A stretch of 64,000 nucleotides of DNA from Diadophis punctatus similis (lineage: Eukaryota > Chordata > Lepidosauria > Squamata > Dipsadidae), in assembly GCA_023053685.1 (NCBI GenBank), contig JALIGW010000005.1:27702501-27766500 (forward strand), read 5' to 3'. The position numbers were made by a program, and so were the translations under genes. Positions 22,301 to 34,844 of the stretch are shown here, in pieces. Position 1 is the first letter of the stretch; the number at the start of each line of letters is the position of its first letter. The notes beneath the pieces are model-generated. The model saw only the letters and a program-made list of their open reading frames with translations, ran no database searches and was not told where the DNA came from.

Positions 22301-22373
22301 TGGCGGATCTGACCTCATCTGCGAAAAAATTTGGCGGATGGTATGCTTAAGGTTGGCCACCACTGGTCTAGCA

Positions 22374-24314
22374 TTTCTAAAATCCCATTTCATTTAACAC
22401 AGTTGTTTATTTGCTGAGGAAAATAGGTGAGCCTTTTATTATTTGTGCCCAAAAAAATAACAGTTATGGCTGTTTGGAGAGGGGATCCATATACTATTGG
22501 AATATCTTGAGGTATGTGATACTTGTACGTTCACCATGATATACAGCAATTTATGCCTCAAAATTTCTTTAGGATGGTAGGAATGGTAAATGCAGTAGGT
22601 AAGTAGACAAATAGGTAGGTAAGGAGACAAGAAAGAGAGAGATTTCCTTTTAACATATCCAAAATAGCTGCTTTGGACATGTCCCCTGAACATTATCTCC
22701 TATTGTAGAGATATCAAAACTAGAAAAGAAAGAGCAGTTGGCTGGAGTTCTTTGGAATTCGTCAACAAAGGTTGCAGTCATCTGCATATGTAGGTTGTTA
22801 TCAATCATTGCCAAAGATGTGGAATGCCTGTCTTGGTTAATATTGACTGAACATCCTACTTAATGTAAAGATTATTTACTCAGCTCTCTTCTGTTTATCT
22901 AAGGTAAAAGTTAATTAAACACTATTCTGTTTAGTTAGCAATCACACCTTGGAGTCTGGAGACAGACATGTGTGCAGAGTCTGGCTGGTACTTTCTAAAG
23001 TGCAAGTTGAGTCTTCTGCAGGCTCATTATTAATATATGTTCATTAGTCTTGGGATACAGTGCTAGACTTTTTTCGAAACATGTGCTCAGTGGCGCTGTG
23101 AAGGTAGTAGTAAACCCCTTTTTAATAAAGAACAGTTTTCTATGCCAGCTGTTATACTGCTGTTCATGCTTCGCCCTTCTCCATGGTCATCAACCAGCTA
23201 GTTTGCATAACCAGTGGAGAAATTGAGACCGCTTTGCACACTTAGTTCTCCCTCCAATGCTCCCTTCCACTACCATCATATCCCAGAGGAGGATGAGGAG
23301 CAGTAGTTTCATGAAGACTGCTCTCCACTGCTGCTCTGGCTGTGAGCAGCTATATCAGCAGTATCTTGAGAAGTCTACATAGCAGTCTCACTGTCAATCA
23401 TCATAGCAACTGGTCAAAAAAGGGCATGCAAAAGGGAATTCAGCTGCCGCCCTCCCTGTGCTTCCTCTCATTTTGTCATACAACTTTCCATTACACCATC
23501 AAAGGAATTTTTTGGACGCATGTCTTTTGCTGTCCCAAATAAACAAAGTTCAAACTAGCCCAAGTGACAGCCCACTATCTGGAAGCATTCGTACCACCGA
23601 CATATCATGTGGAAAGCATGATATGGTGCAGGGCATTTATTTATTTATTTCAATCTGATGGCAGAACTGACAAGAGCAATATTAGCTTTCACTGAAGGAA
23701 GGGTGATATGCAGATTCCCAGTGCCCAATTCTGTCATACCACATTATTAAGGAAAACACTTTTATTAGTTGCTTTCCTTGTCTGCCAAGTGAGTGTGGGA
23801 ATGCTTTATTTTATTTTTCACATCTCTGTATTGCCCATATCCCTCAAAGAGTTGGTGAGAAGGGGAAATGCAAGCTCTAATCAGTGCCTTTTATTAAATC
23901 CGTAAAAGCAGCATCACTCACTTAACAAATTGGCTGCCAGGTTAGAGCAAATTATGCCCGCATGCTTCTGTGTTGCCTCACAGACAGGGGAAAGTGCATT
24001 ACAGTGAGCATTTGGATGAGACCTGAATCAGATTGTACACTTACAGTGTTGGCTTTATTTCATTTCATGGGAAAGAACAGAATTACAAAGGGCAACCTTT
24101 ACTGCAAGATGAGGAATGGCATGGCAAGAAAAACTTTTAGGTAAATGTCTTCACACATCTAGTAAAGTCGAAGTAGGATTACAAGTGCTAGTCACATCTC
24201 CCTGACATCAGTGCACCTGCTAGCCTAGAACAATATTGTTCTAAAAATATAAGAGTGCAATCCACCTGTACTTATTTCAGACCATTTTGAAATGAGTAGG
24301 ATTGAGTTTTTTCT
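22374..24314. other. Intergenic stretch
   Basis: Single-copy-looking sequence of moderate GC. No supported coding or repeat feature apart from a short TTTA run near 23637-23650. Confidence 0.4.
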
Positions 24315-24322
24315 GGTTCAGG

Positions 24323-24666
24323 CAGGGGTGGGTTCCTCCTGATTTGGACCAGTTCTCCCGAACCAGTAGCAGCCCGCTGGTGATGTCACAATGATGGCAC
24401 CGACCCGGTTTGGTTGGTGCCAGTCCGTGGGAGCCGCCATCTTTTTTTAAAAAAAATCAAATGTTTCTGATTTTTTTTTCTTCTGCACAAGCGCAGAAGC
24501 TGAGTTTCCGGCACTGTGCATGCGGCCGGCATCTTGTTTTCGGCATTTTTATTTTTTAAAATTTGGGGGGGGTTGCACTGCGCATGTGCGCACGCGGCCA
24601 TGATGCGCGGCCACGCGGCGCGGGAGGAAGCGAAGTGGCAGCGAGGTAAGTTGGAACCCACCCCTG
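24323..24666. mobile_element. hAT-type MITE, GGTGGGTTC family
   Basis: The ends are CAGGGGTGGGTTCCTCC and TTGGAACCCACCCCTG. Duplications GGTTCAGG (24315-24322) and GGCTCAGG (24667-24674) match at 7 of 8 bases. It has a GAG/GTAAGT donor match with GT at 24646. Confidence 0.9.
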
Positions 24667-24674
24667 GGCTCAGG

Positions 24675-25585
24675 GCTCCTTCCACTCCAGTGACATCATG
24701 AAATTGCTAGTTATGTTCTTTGCTTCCCCCAGGAAGAAAATTGTCCAAAGCAAAAAAAAAAAAGTTTGTTAGCCCTTATCTTAAAAAGTACAACCACAAT
24801 TTATACATTTGGATTTTTTTCCACACACGTTTGGCCATCATGATTCCAAGTTGAAGGAAGGAACCTTGTTATACTACATTCTCACTTTCTCCTCAAGCTC
24901 GCATGCACAATAAGGAAGCCAGTTTCTTGAACACAGAAACCCAACCCCTAGCATAGAGGAGTTAGAATTAGGGTTCTTGATTTATTTACTCCTATCTGGG
25001 ATAAGACTTTTTTTTTACTAACAAAAAGAGAGGTTTCCTTCCCTCAAGTTTACGGTCTAAACTTCGAAACAAGAGAAACTGTAAATGCAAAGAAAAAAGT
25101 GAGAAACGAAGTAAACCGACAAATCTTATGCTTAGACTTTGGTTTGCATCTGAGTTTCAGCTTCAGTTATGGATTGGCAGTGTTCAATAGGTTTATTTTT
25201 ACTGTATAAAACCACATTGTAGTTATTGCTTTACTTAGTTATTTAAATAAACCGCAATTAACTATTCATGCAACAAAGCAATTACAATCCTGTTTAGTTC
25301 AATGGGAACTCAGATACCAGGGTATCTGAACTCTGGGTCTCTGCCAAAGTATAAAGCTCCTTTCATAGGAGAGCACACTCAAGGAAGCAAGATTCATACA
25401 ACCTTTCTGTAATTAGTTTTAACCCCAGGATGAGGGTTTAGAGTACAGAATCTTCAAAATTGAAATAGAAAACTGCCAGATTTTTTTAAAATTAAGATAG
25501 GAGTCACACTCTCCCAAAATATTTGGATGATGTACTAAGGGTCCATTTATTAAATAAACCTATAATGAGATGCATCATCTGCTAG

Positions 25586-25589
<4 letters not shown>
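24675..25589. other. Intergenic stretch
   Basis: AT-rich; nothing recognised. Confidence 0.4.
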
Positions 25590-25648
<59 letters not shown>

Positions 25649-25678
25649 TCTTTCTTTCTTTCTTTCTTTCTTTCTTTC
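25590..25678. repeat. (CT)n / (CTTT)n microsatellite
   Basis: About 48 bp of CT units followed by CTTT units; a polypyrimidine strand of about 90 bp. Confidence 0.96.
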
Positions 25679-28416
25679 ACCTCAGAATCACTTGCACAGA
25701 AAAGGTGAATCTTGAGGAGACAATTGAAACAGGAAAACTAGAGTTAAACAACTCTTTACAGATTGTAAATTGGAAATGAATTCATAGAAACTCATATGAC
25801 ATAGAGTTCACGTCTATTTTAGATTGTGTCATTAATTATTTATTTAGAGTAACCTTTTTCTGTCTAGAAGTAGTCGGTCGAATTTCTCATTGCTTCTGAT
25901 TCTAAGGCAAAATGAAATTGCATTATTTTGCCACTTTCTTCCCAACTATTACCAACACAGCATCCCCTGCAGGTATGAATCTAATTTATTTGTTCTTTAA
26001 GAGAGTGACACACAAAGAAAGATGTTTGGAACTCTTAATAAGAATTTGATAAGTCTCAAATGCTTTATTGCTCCTCTGTGTCTCACAGCTTGCCAGAGTT
26101 TCAAAGAAGTGGTTTTAAAAATGATGCTGAAAACTTAGATGTTCGGCATTTAAGGTGCCTAAAAATATCTGTGCATCAGTTATACATTTTTCAGTATTAC
26201 TACAGTTTCTGTTCCAATTCTACATTTGCGTATGAATGAGTTACACTGCTCCTCCTGTTATTTTGCCTCTGACTTAGGGATCAACTAGATGAGATTGAAA
26301 TAGGCTCTTCTAATCAGCAATGCTCAGGAGTTATTTTCTCTAACAATAAAAAAATGAGCAGATATCAAATCTTTCCAATTTGTCCAATTAAGCGCCTATA
26401 AAAATTAGTAGCCTGGAAATGTCTAAGCTTTCAGATTTCACCAACCTTCCATCTGGATGTTGATTACTTCAAAAGTGTCATTACCACAAACATTAGAAAC
26501 TCATGTAGCAATAAGTTTTTTTAATGTGCATTTTTAAAATCACAGGAGGGATGTCTATTAATAGGTGAGAGGGGTTACTTTGTTTAGAAAGATATTTTGT
26601 GCAAATTACAGATGAATATCATATGCAAAGCAGCTAACACAATGTGAAGGACACTTACCATTTGGCCACAGAAACAATGGTCTACATTCAGTACCATGAA
26701 TAGATTAGGACTTCATTGTTTTTCATTCTGAAGACACATTTTATTCCTTTATGCTTTCCAATGTTTTTTTTTTAATGTATTGTAAATATTTTAAAGTAAT
26801 GGTTTGTTTTGCCTTCAGGAATAGCCGATATTGCCGTGAAAGATGATAAATGATGTGTGTATGTTTATATGTGCATATTGGCAAACTGGATTTAGATCTA
26901 GCTTCCAAACCATACATTTCAACACTTTTCAGATATTCATTACACCGAAACAATTAAACTGGTGCTGGACATTTATCATTGCAGCTAATAAATGGATGTG
27001 ATTAAGATCCACTGCTATGGAACCTTTTTATAGTCTTTCTTTCCCTAACATATTGTTTCTATCACATTATCAGCCCCATAAGTGCATTTTATCAACTGTA
27101 AATGAAATCTTTTGTTTTTGGTATGAAATTGAAGATTGAAAAACTAATCACAATGAAGTTGTAAGAACTATCTAGAAGCGTATGTGCCCAGCTTTATCAT
27201 TACTTACAAACTTTAAAATAATGTTTACTCAAGCATTTATGTTTGTCTCTATTATAATGATTGCTTTCTCTGATGATAGCAGAAGTTATTTTGAAATCTG
27301 TTTCCTCTCCCCACCAAGCTTTTGGTTGCAAAAACATGATCAGGCATTTATGAAAATAATGAATGTGTGTATACTATGAACGTGTGTTGCTTTTTCACCA
27401 TGGCAAATATATGAAGCTTTTTAAAAAATCTCTTAATGAATGGACAGTGTTAATAAAGCAATAAATATTTTACATTGTTTGCACATGCTTAATGAGATTC
27501 TGTATATTTATATCAAAGAGATTATGAGAAATGTAACAAAAGCAGTTTTAGCTCGTCAATATTTCAGGATTAATACAGAAATTTCCCAAAATTGCAAATC
27601 AACAATTTTGCAGCTATTCTGCCTTCTCCTTTTGATGGACTCATTGCAAAAACTAAAAAGATGGAACAATAGATACAAATAGAAGATGTCATCTGGATTA
27701 CCCCTCAAAAATACCTTTGAATGAAACAGAGCATTTGGAAAATCAGTAATAATTGCACAGCCTGTTCATTACTTACTTTAGAAATAATGCATATATAGTT
27801 CAAGCTGCAACATGAACCTTCTGAAATTCCACTGAGGTTTCCTGGAGTTTGTGCAAATATTTTTAAACAAAGAGAAGCTACTCCTTTATAATAGCTGCAG
27901 TATTGTTAAGAACTGTTATGAACAAGAATAAAAGATCTTACAAGTCCAGGTATTAGATCATTTTAGAATCAAACCGGAGCCACTATTATACTAGTGATGC
28001 AATATATTGTGATAATTAAGGGAATCACAATTAACTCAAGGCTGTGATAGATAAATGTTATCATTCCTCCAATAGGCTTTTATAAATCACAAACTGGCTT
28101 CAAAAGCAACTGATTAGAGGTGTGCGTGAAAGAGGAAAGGTATTTTGTTTCAAAGCAGAACAAACAAATGGTGGCTCAAACATTTGGTTGAACCCAAACC
28201 CAGAACATCATGGTTGATCTCAACAAAATATAAAAGTGGATTTAGAACAAGGCTGGTGTATCTCTCCCTCAATCCATATGTGTGGCATCTGTGCCAGCTC
28301 AGCCAACTATCTTCCCAGCACCTTCCTTTCCTTAGTTGCCAACATGCTTGAATACAAGTATCCTGCCTGGGCTTCCTCTGAACTTCACGGTGACTTCCTT
28401 TCCCTGATCTTCCCTT
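25679..28416. other. Long repeat-poor AT-rich stretch
   Basis: About 2.7 kb with no transposon I recognise and no coding frame with a domain. It is the second-longest clean interval in the window. It could hold conserved non-coding elements, but sequence alone cannot show that. Confidence 0.45.
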
Positions 28417-28657
28417 AGCCGAGATGGCGCAGTGGTTAGAGTGCAGCACTGCAGGCTACTTCAGCTGACTGCTAGCTGCAGTTCAGCTGTTCAAATCTCA
28501 CCGGCTCAAGGTTGACTCAGCCTTCCATCGTTCTGAGGTCGGTAAAATGAGGACCCAGATTGTTGGGGGCAATATGCTGAACTCTGTAAACCGCTTAGAG
28601 AGGGCTGTAAAGCACTATGAAGCGGTATATAAGTCTAAGTGCTATTGCTATTGCTAT
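28417..28657 (+). mobile_element. tRNA-derived squamate SINE (GCTATT tail)
   Basis: The head agccgagatggcgcagtgg (A box) and gttcaaatc (B box) form a pol III promoter. The body has ggttgactcagccttcc, ggtaaaatgaggacccag and gtaaaccgcttagag blocks. The 3' end is aagcggtatataagtctaag plus (GCTATT)n. Four copies occur in this window (also 30830, 31278, 49764). The Tigger-like element at 28660 sits in its tail. Confidence 0.88.
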
Positions 28658-28659
28658 TA

Positions 28660-29055
28660 CAGGTAGTCCTTGATTTAGGATTACAATGGAGCCCAGAATT
28701 TCTGCTGTTAAATAAGATATTTCCTAAGTGAGTTTTGCCCCATTTTATGACCTTTCTTACCACAGTTGTTAAGTGAATCATTGCAATTGATAAGTTAATA
28801 ACCCGATTGTTAAGTGAATCTGGCTTCCCCATTGACTTTCCTTGTCAGAAGGTCGCAAAAGGGGATCACATGACTTTGGGACCCAGCAACGGTCATAAAT
28901 ATGAACCAGTTGCCAAGCATCTGAATTTTGATCACGTGACCCTGGGGATGCTGCAATGATTGTAAGTGTGAAAAATGGTAATAAGTCATGTTTTTCAGTG
29001 CCGTTGTAACTTTGAACAGTCACTAAATGAACCATTGTAAGTCGAGAACTACCTA
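28660..29055. mobile_element. Tigger/pogo-like MITE with TA duplication
   Basis: The ends are CAGGTAGTCCTTGATTTA and AAGTCGAGAACTACCTA, forming an inverted pair, flanked by TA at 28658-28659 and 29056-29057. The interior is AT-rich and roughly self-complementary, with repeated gttaagtgaatc-type motifs. There is no transposase. TIR shape and TA target fit the Tc1/mariner-pogo group (family knowledge). A second copy is split at 56214 and 61223. Confidence 0.8.
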
Positions 29056-29057
29056 TA

Positions 29058-29896
<839 letters not shown>

Positions 29897-30662
29897 ACCC
29901 TCATTCTGTCAAGGATCTTGGAGTACTCATATCTAATTATCTAAGTGCCAAAGCCCACTATAACAACATTGCCAAAAAGGCACTAATAGTAGTCAAGCTA
30001 ATCTTGCATAGCTTCTTCTCTGGCAATATTACACTGCTAACTAGAGCATACAAAACATTCGCTAGACCAATTCTCGAATACAGCTCACCTGTCTGGAACC
30101 CACACTGCATATCGGACATTAATACAATCGAGAGAATCCAAAAATATTTCATGAGAACAGTCCTTCACTCCTCCACTCGCAACAGAATACCTTATTCCAT
30201 CAGACTTGAAATCTTGGGCTAGACAACTACATCGCCTTCGAACCAATCTAAATGTAGTTCATAAAATTATCTGCCACAAGGTCCTACCTGTCAATGACTA
30301 CTTCAGCTTCAACCACAACAATACATGAGCACACAATAGATTCAAACTTAATGTAAACCGCTCCAAACCCCACTGCAGAAAATAGGACTTCAGCAACAGA
30401 GTGATCAATGCCTGGAATTCACTACCTGACTCTATGGTTTCTTCCCCAAACCCCCAAAACTTTAACCTTAGACTGTTTACTGTCGACCTCACCCCATTCC
30501 TAAGAGTTCTGTAAGGGGCGTGCATAAGCACACCAGTGTGCCTACAGTCCCTCTCCTACTGTCCTATTGTCCTCATTTATCTGTATTTACTTTGTTTATG
30601 TTTATGTTTATACCCATACCTGCTATCTTGTACACGTTTGACAAACAAACAAACAAATAAAT
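29897..30662 (+). mobile_element. CR1/Rex1-like LINE 3' end
   Basis: Plus-strand codons read VKDLGVLISNYLSAKAHYNN, IAKKALIVVKLI, LLTRAYKTFARPILEYSSPVW, IERIQKYFMRTV and then degraded sequence, including VINAWNSLPDSMV. These are C-terminal RT blocks of the CR1/Rex1/jockey-like group. The body has stops. The 3' end carries (ACAA)n/(ATAA)n at about 30640-30668. Exact clade uncertain. Confidence 0.75.
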
Positions 30663-30829
30663 AAATAATATTTTTCTATCTGAAACTAGCTCTGCCTGAC
30701 TCATTACTGGTCTGTGTCCAGATCAAGACCCAAGTGGATCAAAGCCCAGACAGAATACAAATATTTCAGTTCACCTGGAAGTGGCTATACCAAATAGTAC
30801 TGCTCCATTCTTTTTAGAAAGGGGAGTTC

Positions 30830-30985
30830 AGGTTGACTCAGCCTTCCATCCTTCCGAGGTCGGTAAAATGAGGACCCAGATTGTTGGGGGCAATATGCTG
30901 AACTCTGTAAACCGCTTAGAGAGGGCTGTAAAGCACTATGAAGCGGTATATAAGTCTAAGTGCTATTGCTAAGTGCTATTGTCCT
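30830..30985 (+). mobile_element. 5'-truncated tRNA-derived SINE (GCTATT tail)
   Basis: Starts at the ggttgactcagcc block and is otherwise almost identical to the body of the copy at 28417. It has no A or B box. Confidence 0.88.
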
Positions 30986-31277
30986 TTGATTTCCTAGTCT
31001 AGCCTAAGTCCTGGAATTCTCTGGGGTTCCCCCATTCAATTTCTATCCAGATCCACCTTTGTTTAGTTGTTTTAATGTTCATAATTTTTTTAAAAAATAA
31101 GAATCCAGAAGTATTTTTGACTTAGAAATATAATAGTCAAAAGAGAGTGGATCTTACATACCGTATATGGATTGACCATAGGTGCCTTTGACATGAAGAT
31201 GACATGGAAGATAAGAAAGCCATGGTTTCTATATGATAGATTTTAGTGGGATCTAAGTGTAACAAGATTTGCTATTA

Positions 31278-31520
31278 AGAGCCGTGGTGGTGCAGTGGTT
31301 AGAATGCAGTACTGCAGGCTACTTCTGCTGACTGCCAGCTACCAGCAGTTTGGCAGTTCGATTCTTACCGGCTCAAGGTTGACTCAGCCTTCCGTCCTTC
31401 CAAGGTCAGTAAAATGAGGACCCAGATGTTCTATATATGCTGACTCTGTAAACTGCTTAGAGAAGGCTGTAAAGCACTGTGAAGCAGTATATAAGTCTAA
31501 GTGTTATTGCTATTGCTAAT
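31278..31520 (+). mobile_element. tRNA-derived SINE (GCTATT tail)
   Basis: Head agagccgtggtggtgcagtgg, B box ggcagttcgattc, and the same body as 28417, with a shorter middle and a gctattgcta tail. Confidence 0.87.
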
Positions 31521-33268
31521 GAAATCTTCACATCCATTCCCCCCCCAATGTTTTTCTAAAGTATCTGGCCTATTTTTATCCTGTAATTCAATTAAGTATT
31601 TGATCCATAGGTAAAATGATATAAAAATGAATTGGTGTTGTTTTCTTCAAGTATTAACATTTTTAGTTCAAATGAACTGCATGTATTGTTGCAAGGAATG
31701 TTTGTGTAAGTTAATTGCCATCTCTCATTATTGTGGTTAGACTCCATGTGTATGCATGTGTGTGTGTTTATATGTATGTATAGATGTATATGTATATACA
31801 CATATAAACACACATGCATGCACAGAGTATATATTGTTTTGTTATAAATTATTCCAAATCTTGGAAAAGCAGTATTTTTTCCATTCATTTTTTAAGCTGC
31901 ACATTGAGTGAATACCAAAGTTATACTTTCAGAATCAAATGCTTGAAGATGGAACTCTTTGAATTTCTAGACGCCTAGAGAAAAATTAATTTTGATTTAG
32001 AGCTTTATGCCAGTTTTCTGGACACTCTTTTATGCACCCTCAAATTGCCATTAGTGTTTCATGCCATTTCTTTTGCTCCAAAATCAGCAATCACTTGGTT
32101 TATGTTGTGCCAAGACACATTCAGCTCAATAGTCAGGAGGGTTTTCGTGAGTTTGGAATCTGTACTGGCATTCACAAATGAAACACTTGCCAGATGAGCT
32201 AAATTTGGCCAGCTGGTTGGCACCTTCAGTAGAACAGCTTGTCCTTTACCTTTTTCTGTAAATTGAGCTCCACAGAGGATGTCAAAAAACTATGTGAGAG
32301 GAATGTTTACACAACTGCAGTAACATTGACATTAATTGAAGAAGTTTTCCCATATGCTTTATATAGTTAATAAATGAAATAATGAAATGATCTTTTGAGT
32401 GAATTCTTGTTACTATTCAATTATCATATTTATGTCCTGCGATTAATCTTATTTCATGTGATGACCTGATATTTCTTCATATCTTCTGGAAATAGTTTAT
32501 TGCTTTGCAGTTTTGATTGATTACAGTTTAGATTAAGCCCTGACTTGTCAATAAATTTACGGGGTTACAGCTAAGAACTTCACCTTTAGAAAGACTAGTA
32601 TTTGTAAAAAAAAATGGATAATTCAGTTCATTTCTGAGAAATGAGTCTGAGATTACTTTAGCATTAGTCCAAGAAATGTTTAAAAAAAACTCTGGGAAAG
32701 AAGAAAAATATCATTTTGGGGCAGGGACCATCATAGGAATTAGCCAAAATATCTCCAGGACACCAGGGTGAGAATAGTTACTTTAGCTAAAGACTTGAGT
32801 TTGTCACTGATATTGTCTTTCAACACAGATGTTGATCTCTGAGTGTAATGAGGTTGAAAGGGCTGTGAGAATAATCTTGGGAAATGGGAGAAAGAGCTAT
32901 TATATAACCTAAAAGAAATGGTCCAATAACAAAAATCTGAGTCTCTGTCTGGCCTACCTGACATATGTCCTACATGTTGAAAAAGAATAAAGTAGGAACT
33001 GCAGTAGGATACACAAGAGGACCAGGTCCAATAATTATTCTGGGCCTTTGTATCCTTCCCTCTTCCAACACCATATGCACCTTAGCTTTCTGGATTTGAT
33101 ATAAAGACTCTGTTGCTTGGCAACAAAAAAAATCAATGGAATTAGTTTTTCTGAGAGTGACTGGTACCCAGCCCTTGGTTTTCTTTTGAGAGGCAAATCT
33201 GTCTTGGTTCATGACATTCCCTGTGATCGCAACATCCAAATCATCAACATCAAATGGGGTGCCCCATT
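31521..33268. other. Intergenic stretch
   Basis: No gene. Bases 31745-31815 hold TATG/TGTA-rich sequence with an inverted tendency (gtatgcatgtgtgtgt versus acacacatgcatgc). Confidence 0.4.
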
Positions 33269-33290
33269 GCTGCTGCTGCTGCTGCTGCTA
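33269..33290. repeat. (CTG)n short tract
   Basis: Seven GCT/CTG units at the left edge of a GC-rich block. Confidence 0.9.
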
Positions 33291-33299
33291 TCTGTCTGG

Positions 33300-33960
33300 C
33301 TCCTCGCTTGCCTCGCTTGCCTCGCTCACACGGTCTCTGCGGGCCAGCCAGCTTGCCTGCCTTCCAACGCGGCTACATCCCATGCGGCGCTCTCCCCATA
33401 GCCCAGCTGAGTGGCCCTGATCTGCTTGGGTGAGCCTGTGAGCAAGGCCCGAGTCCCGGCCTAGCTGCCTCCCACATGGCCCAGCCAGCTTGCCTGCCTT
33501 CCGCCGCAGCTGCATCCCACACGGCGCTCTCTCTGTGGCCCAGCTGAGCGGCCCTGATCTGCCTGAGTGAGCCTATGAGCAAGGCCCAAGTCCCGGCCTA
33601 GTTGCCTCCCACATAGCCCAGCCAGCTTGCCTGCCTTCTGCCGCAGCCTATCACTGCCTTCCTTCATCAATCTCCGCTCCTCCTCGCTCGCCTAGACTAG
33701 ACTCGCCCAGCTGCCTCAGTCTGCTCCCGCTCTCTCCAGCAGCAGAAGTCTCGAGTCAGAGGTAAGTGCAGCCAGGCGCCCCCTCGGGGAAGTGGGGCTG
33801 GGAAGGGAAGCCTCCCGTTTCTCTCATCCTTTGCCTCCTATCACTTCTCTCCCTCTGCCTCCTACCGCTTCTCTCCCTCTCCCTTCTACCGCTTCTCAAG
33901 GCCTGAGACAAAGCACCTGGTCTGGGCACACAGCTCTCCATGATGGAGCCCTTCCTGGGA
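33300..33960. repeat. GC-rich minisatellite block of ~138-bp units
   Basis: The marker cccagccagcttgcctgcc recurs near 33342, 33480 and 33618, and tgagcaaggcccgagtcccgg near 33439 and its variant near 33577. That gives about 2.3 tandem units. The block ends in polypyrimidine sequence with repeated ctaccgcttctc motifs (33840-33900). Composition contrasts sharply with the AT-rich flanks. A perfect donor, CAGAG/GTAAGT, has its GT at 33762. No frame is conserved between units, so I do not call a gene. Confidence 0.75.
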
Positions 33961-33966
33961 GCAAAG

Positions 33967-34440
33967 CCTTGGATGAATAACAGAGTTGAAAGGGACTTTG
34001 GAGGTCTTCTAGTCCAACCCCCTGCTCAGGCAGGAAAACTGAGGATGCCAAAATCTGAGTGCAGGGCCTGGGAAAGGTGTCAGAATAGCAGAATAACACT
34101 TAGAAGGGTCCTTGGGGGGGACCCTATACCATTTCAGAGAAATGGCTGTCCAGTGTTTTCTTAAAAACCTCCCGTGTTGGAGCACCCAGAACCTCTGAAG
34201 ATAAGCAGTTCCACTGGTTAATTGTTCTCACTGTCAGGAAGTTTCTCCTTAGTTTTAGGTTGCTTCTCTCTTTGTTCAGTTTCCATCCATTGCTTCTTGT
34301 TTTGCCTTCTGCTTCTTTGGAAAATACATTGCCCCCCTTCTTTGTGGCAGCCCCTCAAAAGCCTGTTTTGTGACCTGCCTATCACACTCTTGGGCAAAGC
34401 ATGTGAGCCTCCTTTCAGTGGTCCATGAAAGTACATCTAT
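33967..34440 (-). mobile_element. CR1 LINE 3' end
   Basis: Minus orientation. Contains aacagagttgaaagggac, gaggtcttctagtccaa, and the gttccactggttaattgttc and ctgtcaggaagtttctcc blocks of the CR1 3' region, as at 1-60. Truncated near 34360. Confidence 0.85.
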
Positions 34441-34444
34441 AGTA

Positions 34445-34577
34445 CCATGTTTCCCCGAAAATAAGACCCTGTGTTTTTTTTTTTGAACCTGAAATAAGTG
34501 CTTGGCCTTATTGCCATGCACTCAAAAGCCCTATTGGGCTTATTATCAGGGGATGTCTTATTTTGGGGGAAACAGGG
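34445..34577. mobile_element. Mariner-like MITE with TA duplication
   Basis: The ends CCATGTTTCCCCGAAAATAA and TTATTTTGGGGGAAACAGGG form TIRs, flanked by TA (34443-34444 and 34578-34579). It is 133 bp with no coding sequence. Similar TIRs are known from vertebrate Tc1/mariner MITEs. Confidence 0.82.
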
Positions 34578-34627
34578 TATGTAGAATCAGATAATAAAGT
34601 AAAAAAAAAAGTGAACAACGTTTTTAC

Positions 34628-34836
34628 AGAACTATAGATACGTTGAGGCCGGGCATGACAAGGAGTGGCTGGGAGGGGAGTGGCCAGGCGAGGCACCCCT
34701 TGATGTGAGTGATGTTGAGTTGACCATGCCCACCCAGTCCCATGACCTCCCAGCCATGCCCATCCAGTCACATGACCTACCCGGCCAGTCATTAGGGCGC
34801 AGAACCTTTTGTTAAAAAAATTGAATCCCACCACTG
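34628..34836. mobile_element. hAT-type MITE (GGTGGGATTC end)
   Basis: The right end is GAATCCCACCACTG. A perfect 8-bp duplication, GTTTTTAC, lies at 34620-34627 and 34837-34844. The left end begins AGAACTATAG, so the expected first C or more of the TIR is lost. The interior is rich in ggccatgcccacccagtc-type motifs. Confidence 0.78.
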
Positions 34837-34844
34837 GTTTTTAC

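Larger units (their letters stand above)
20240..22365. mobile_element. 2.1-kb hAT element with transposase remnant and nested repeats
   Basis: The ends are CAGGGGTGGCCAAAC and GGTTGGCCACCACTG. A perfect 8-bp duplication, GTCTAGCA, lies at 20232-20239 and 22366-22373. The left interior has short direct repeats of GTGGCGCATT and two inverted-repeat blocks: 20340-20460, and 20503-20612, the latter matching the core of the MITE at 39458. A complete smaller MITE with the same TIR type is nested at 21558-21672. A hAT transposase N-terminal scrap follows at 21913-22080, and an L2 tail at 22228-22300. It lacks a DDE/RNase H domain, so it is non-autonomous and probably derived by internal deletion of a transposase-bearing parent. 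Confidence 0.88.

Noticed and set aside
28417..28500. tRNA gene suggested by A and B boxes
   Set aside because: The sequence cannot fold into a full tRNA and is the head of a multi-copy SINE.
33480..33650. Collagen- or mucin-like coding exon in the GC-rich block
   Set aside because: Repeat units differ in length and frame, and no frame is kept across units.
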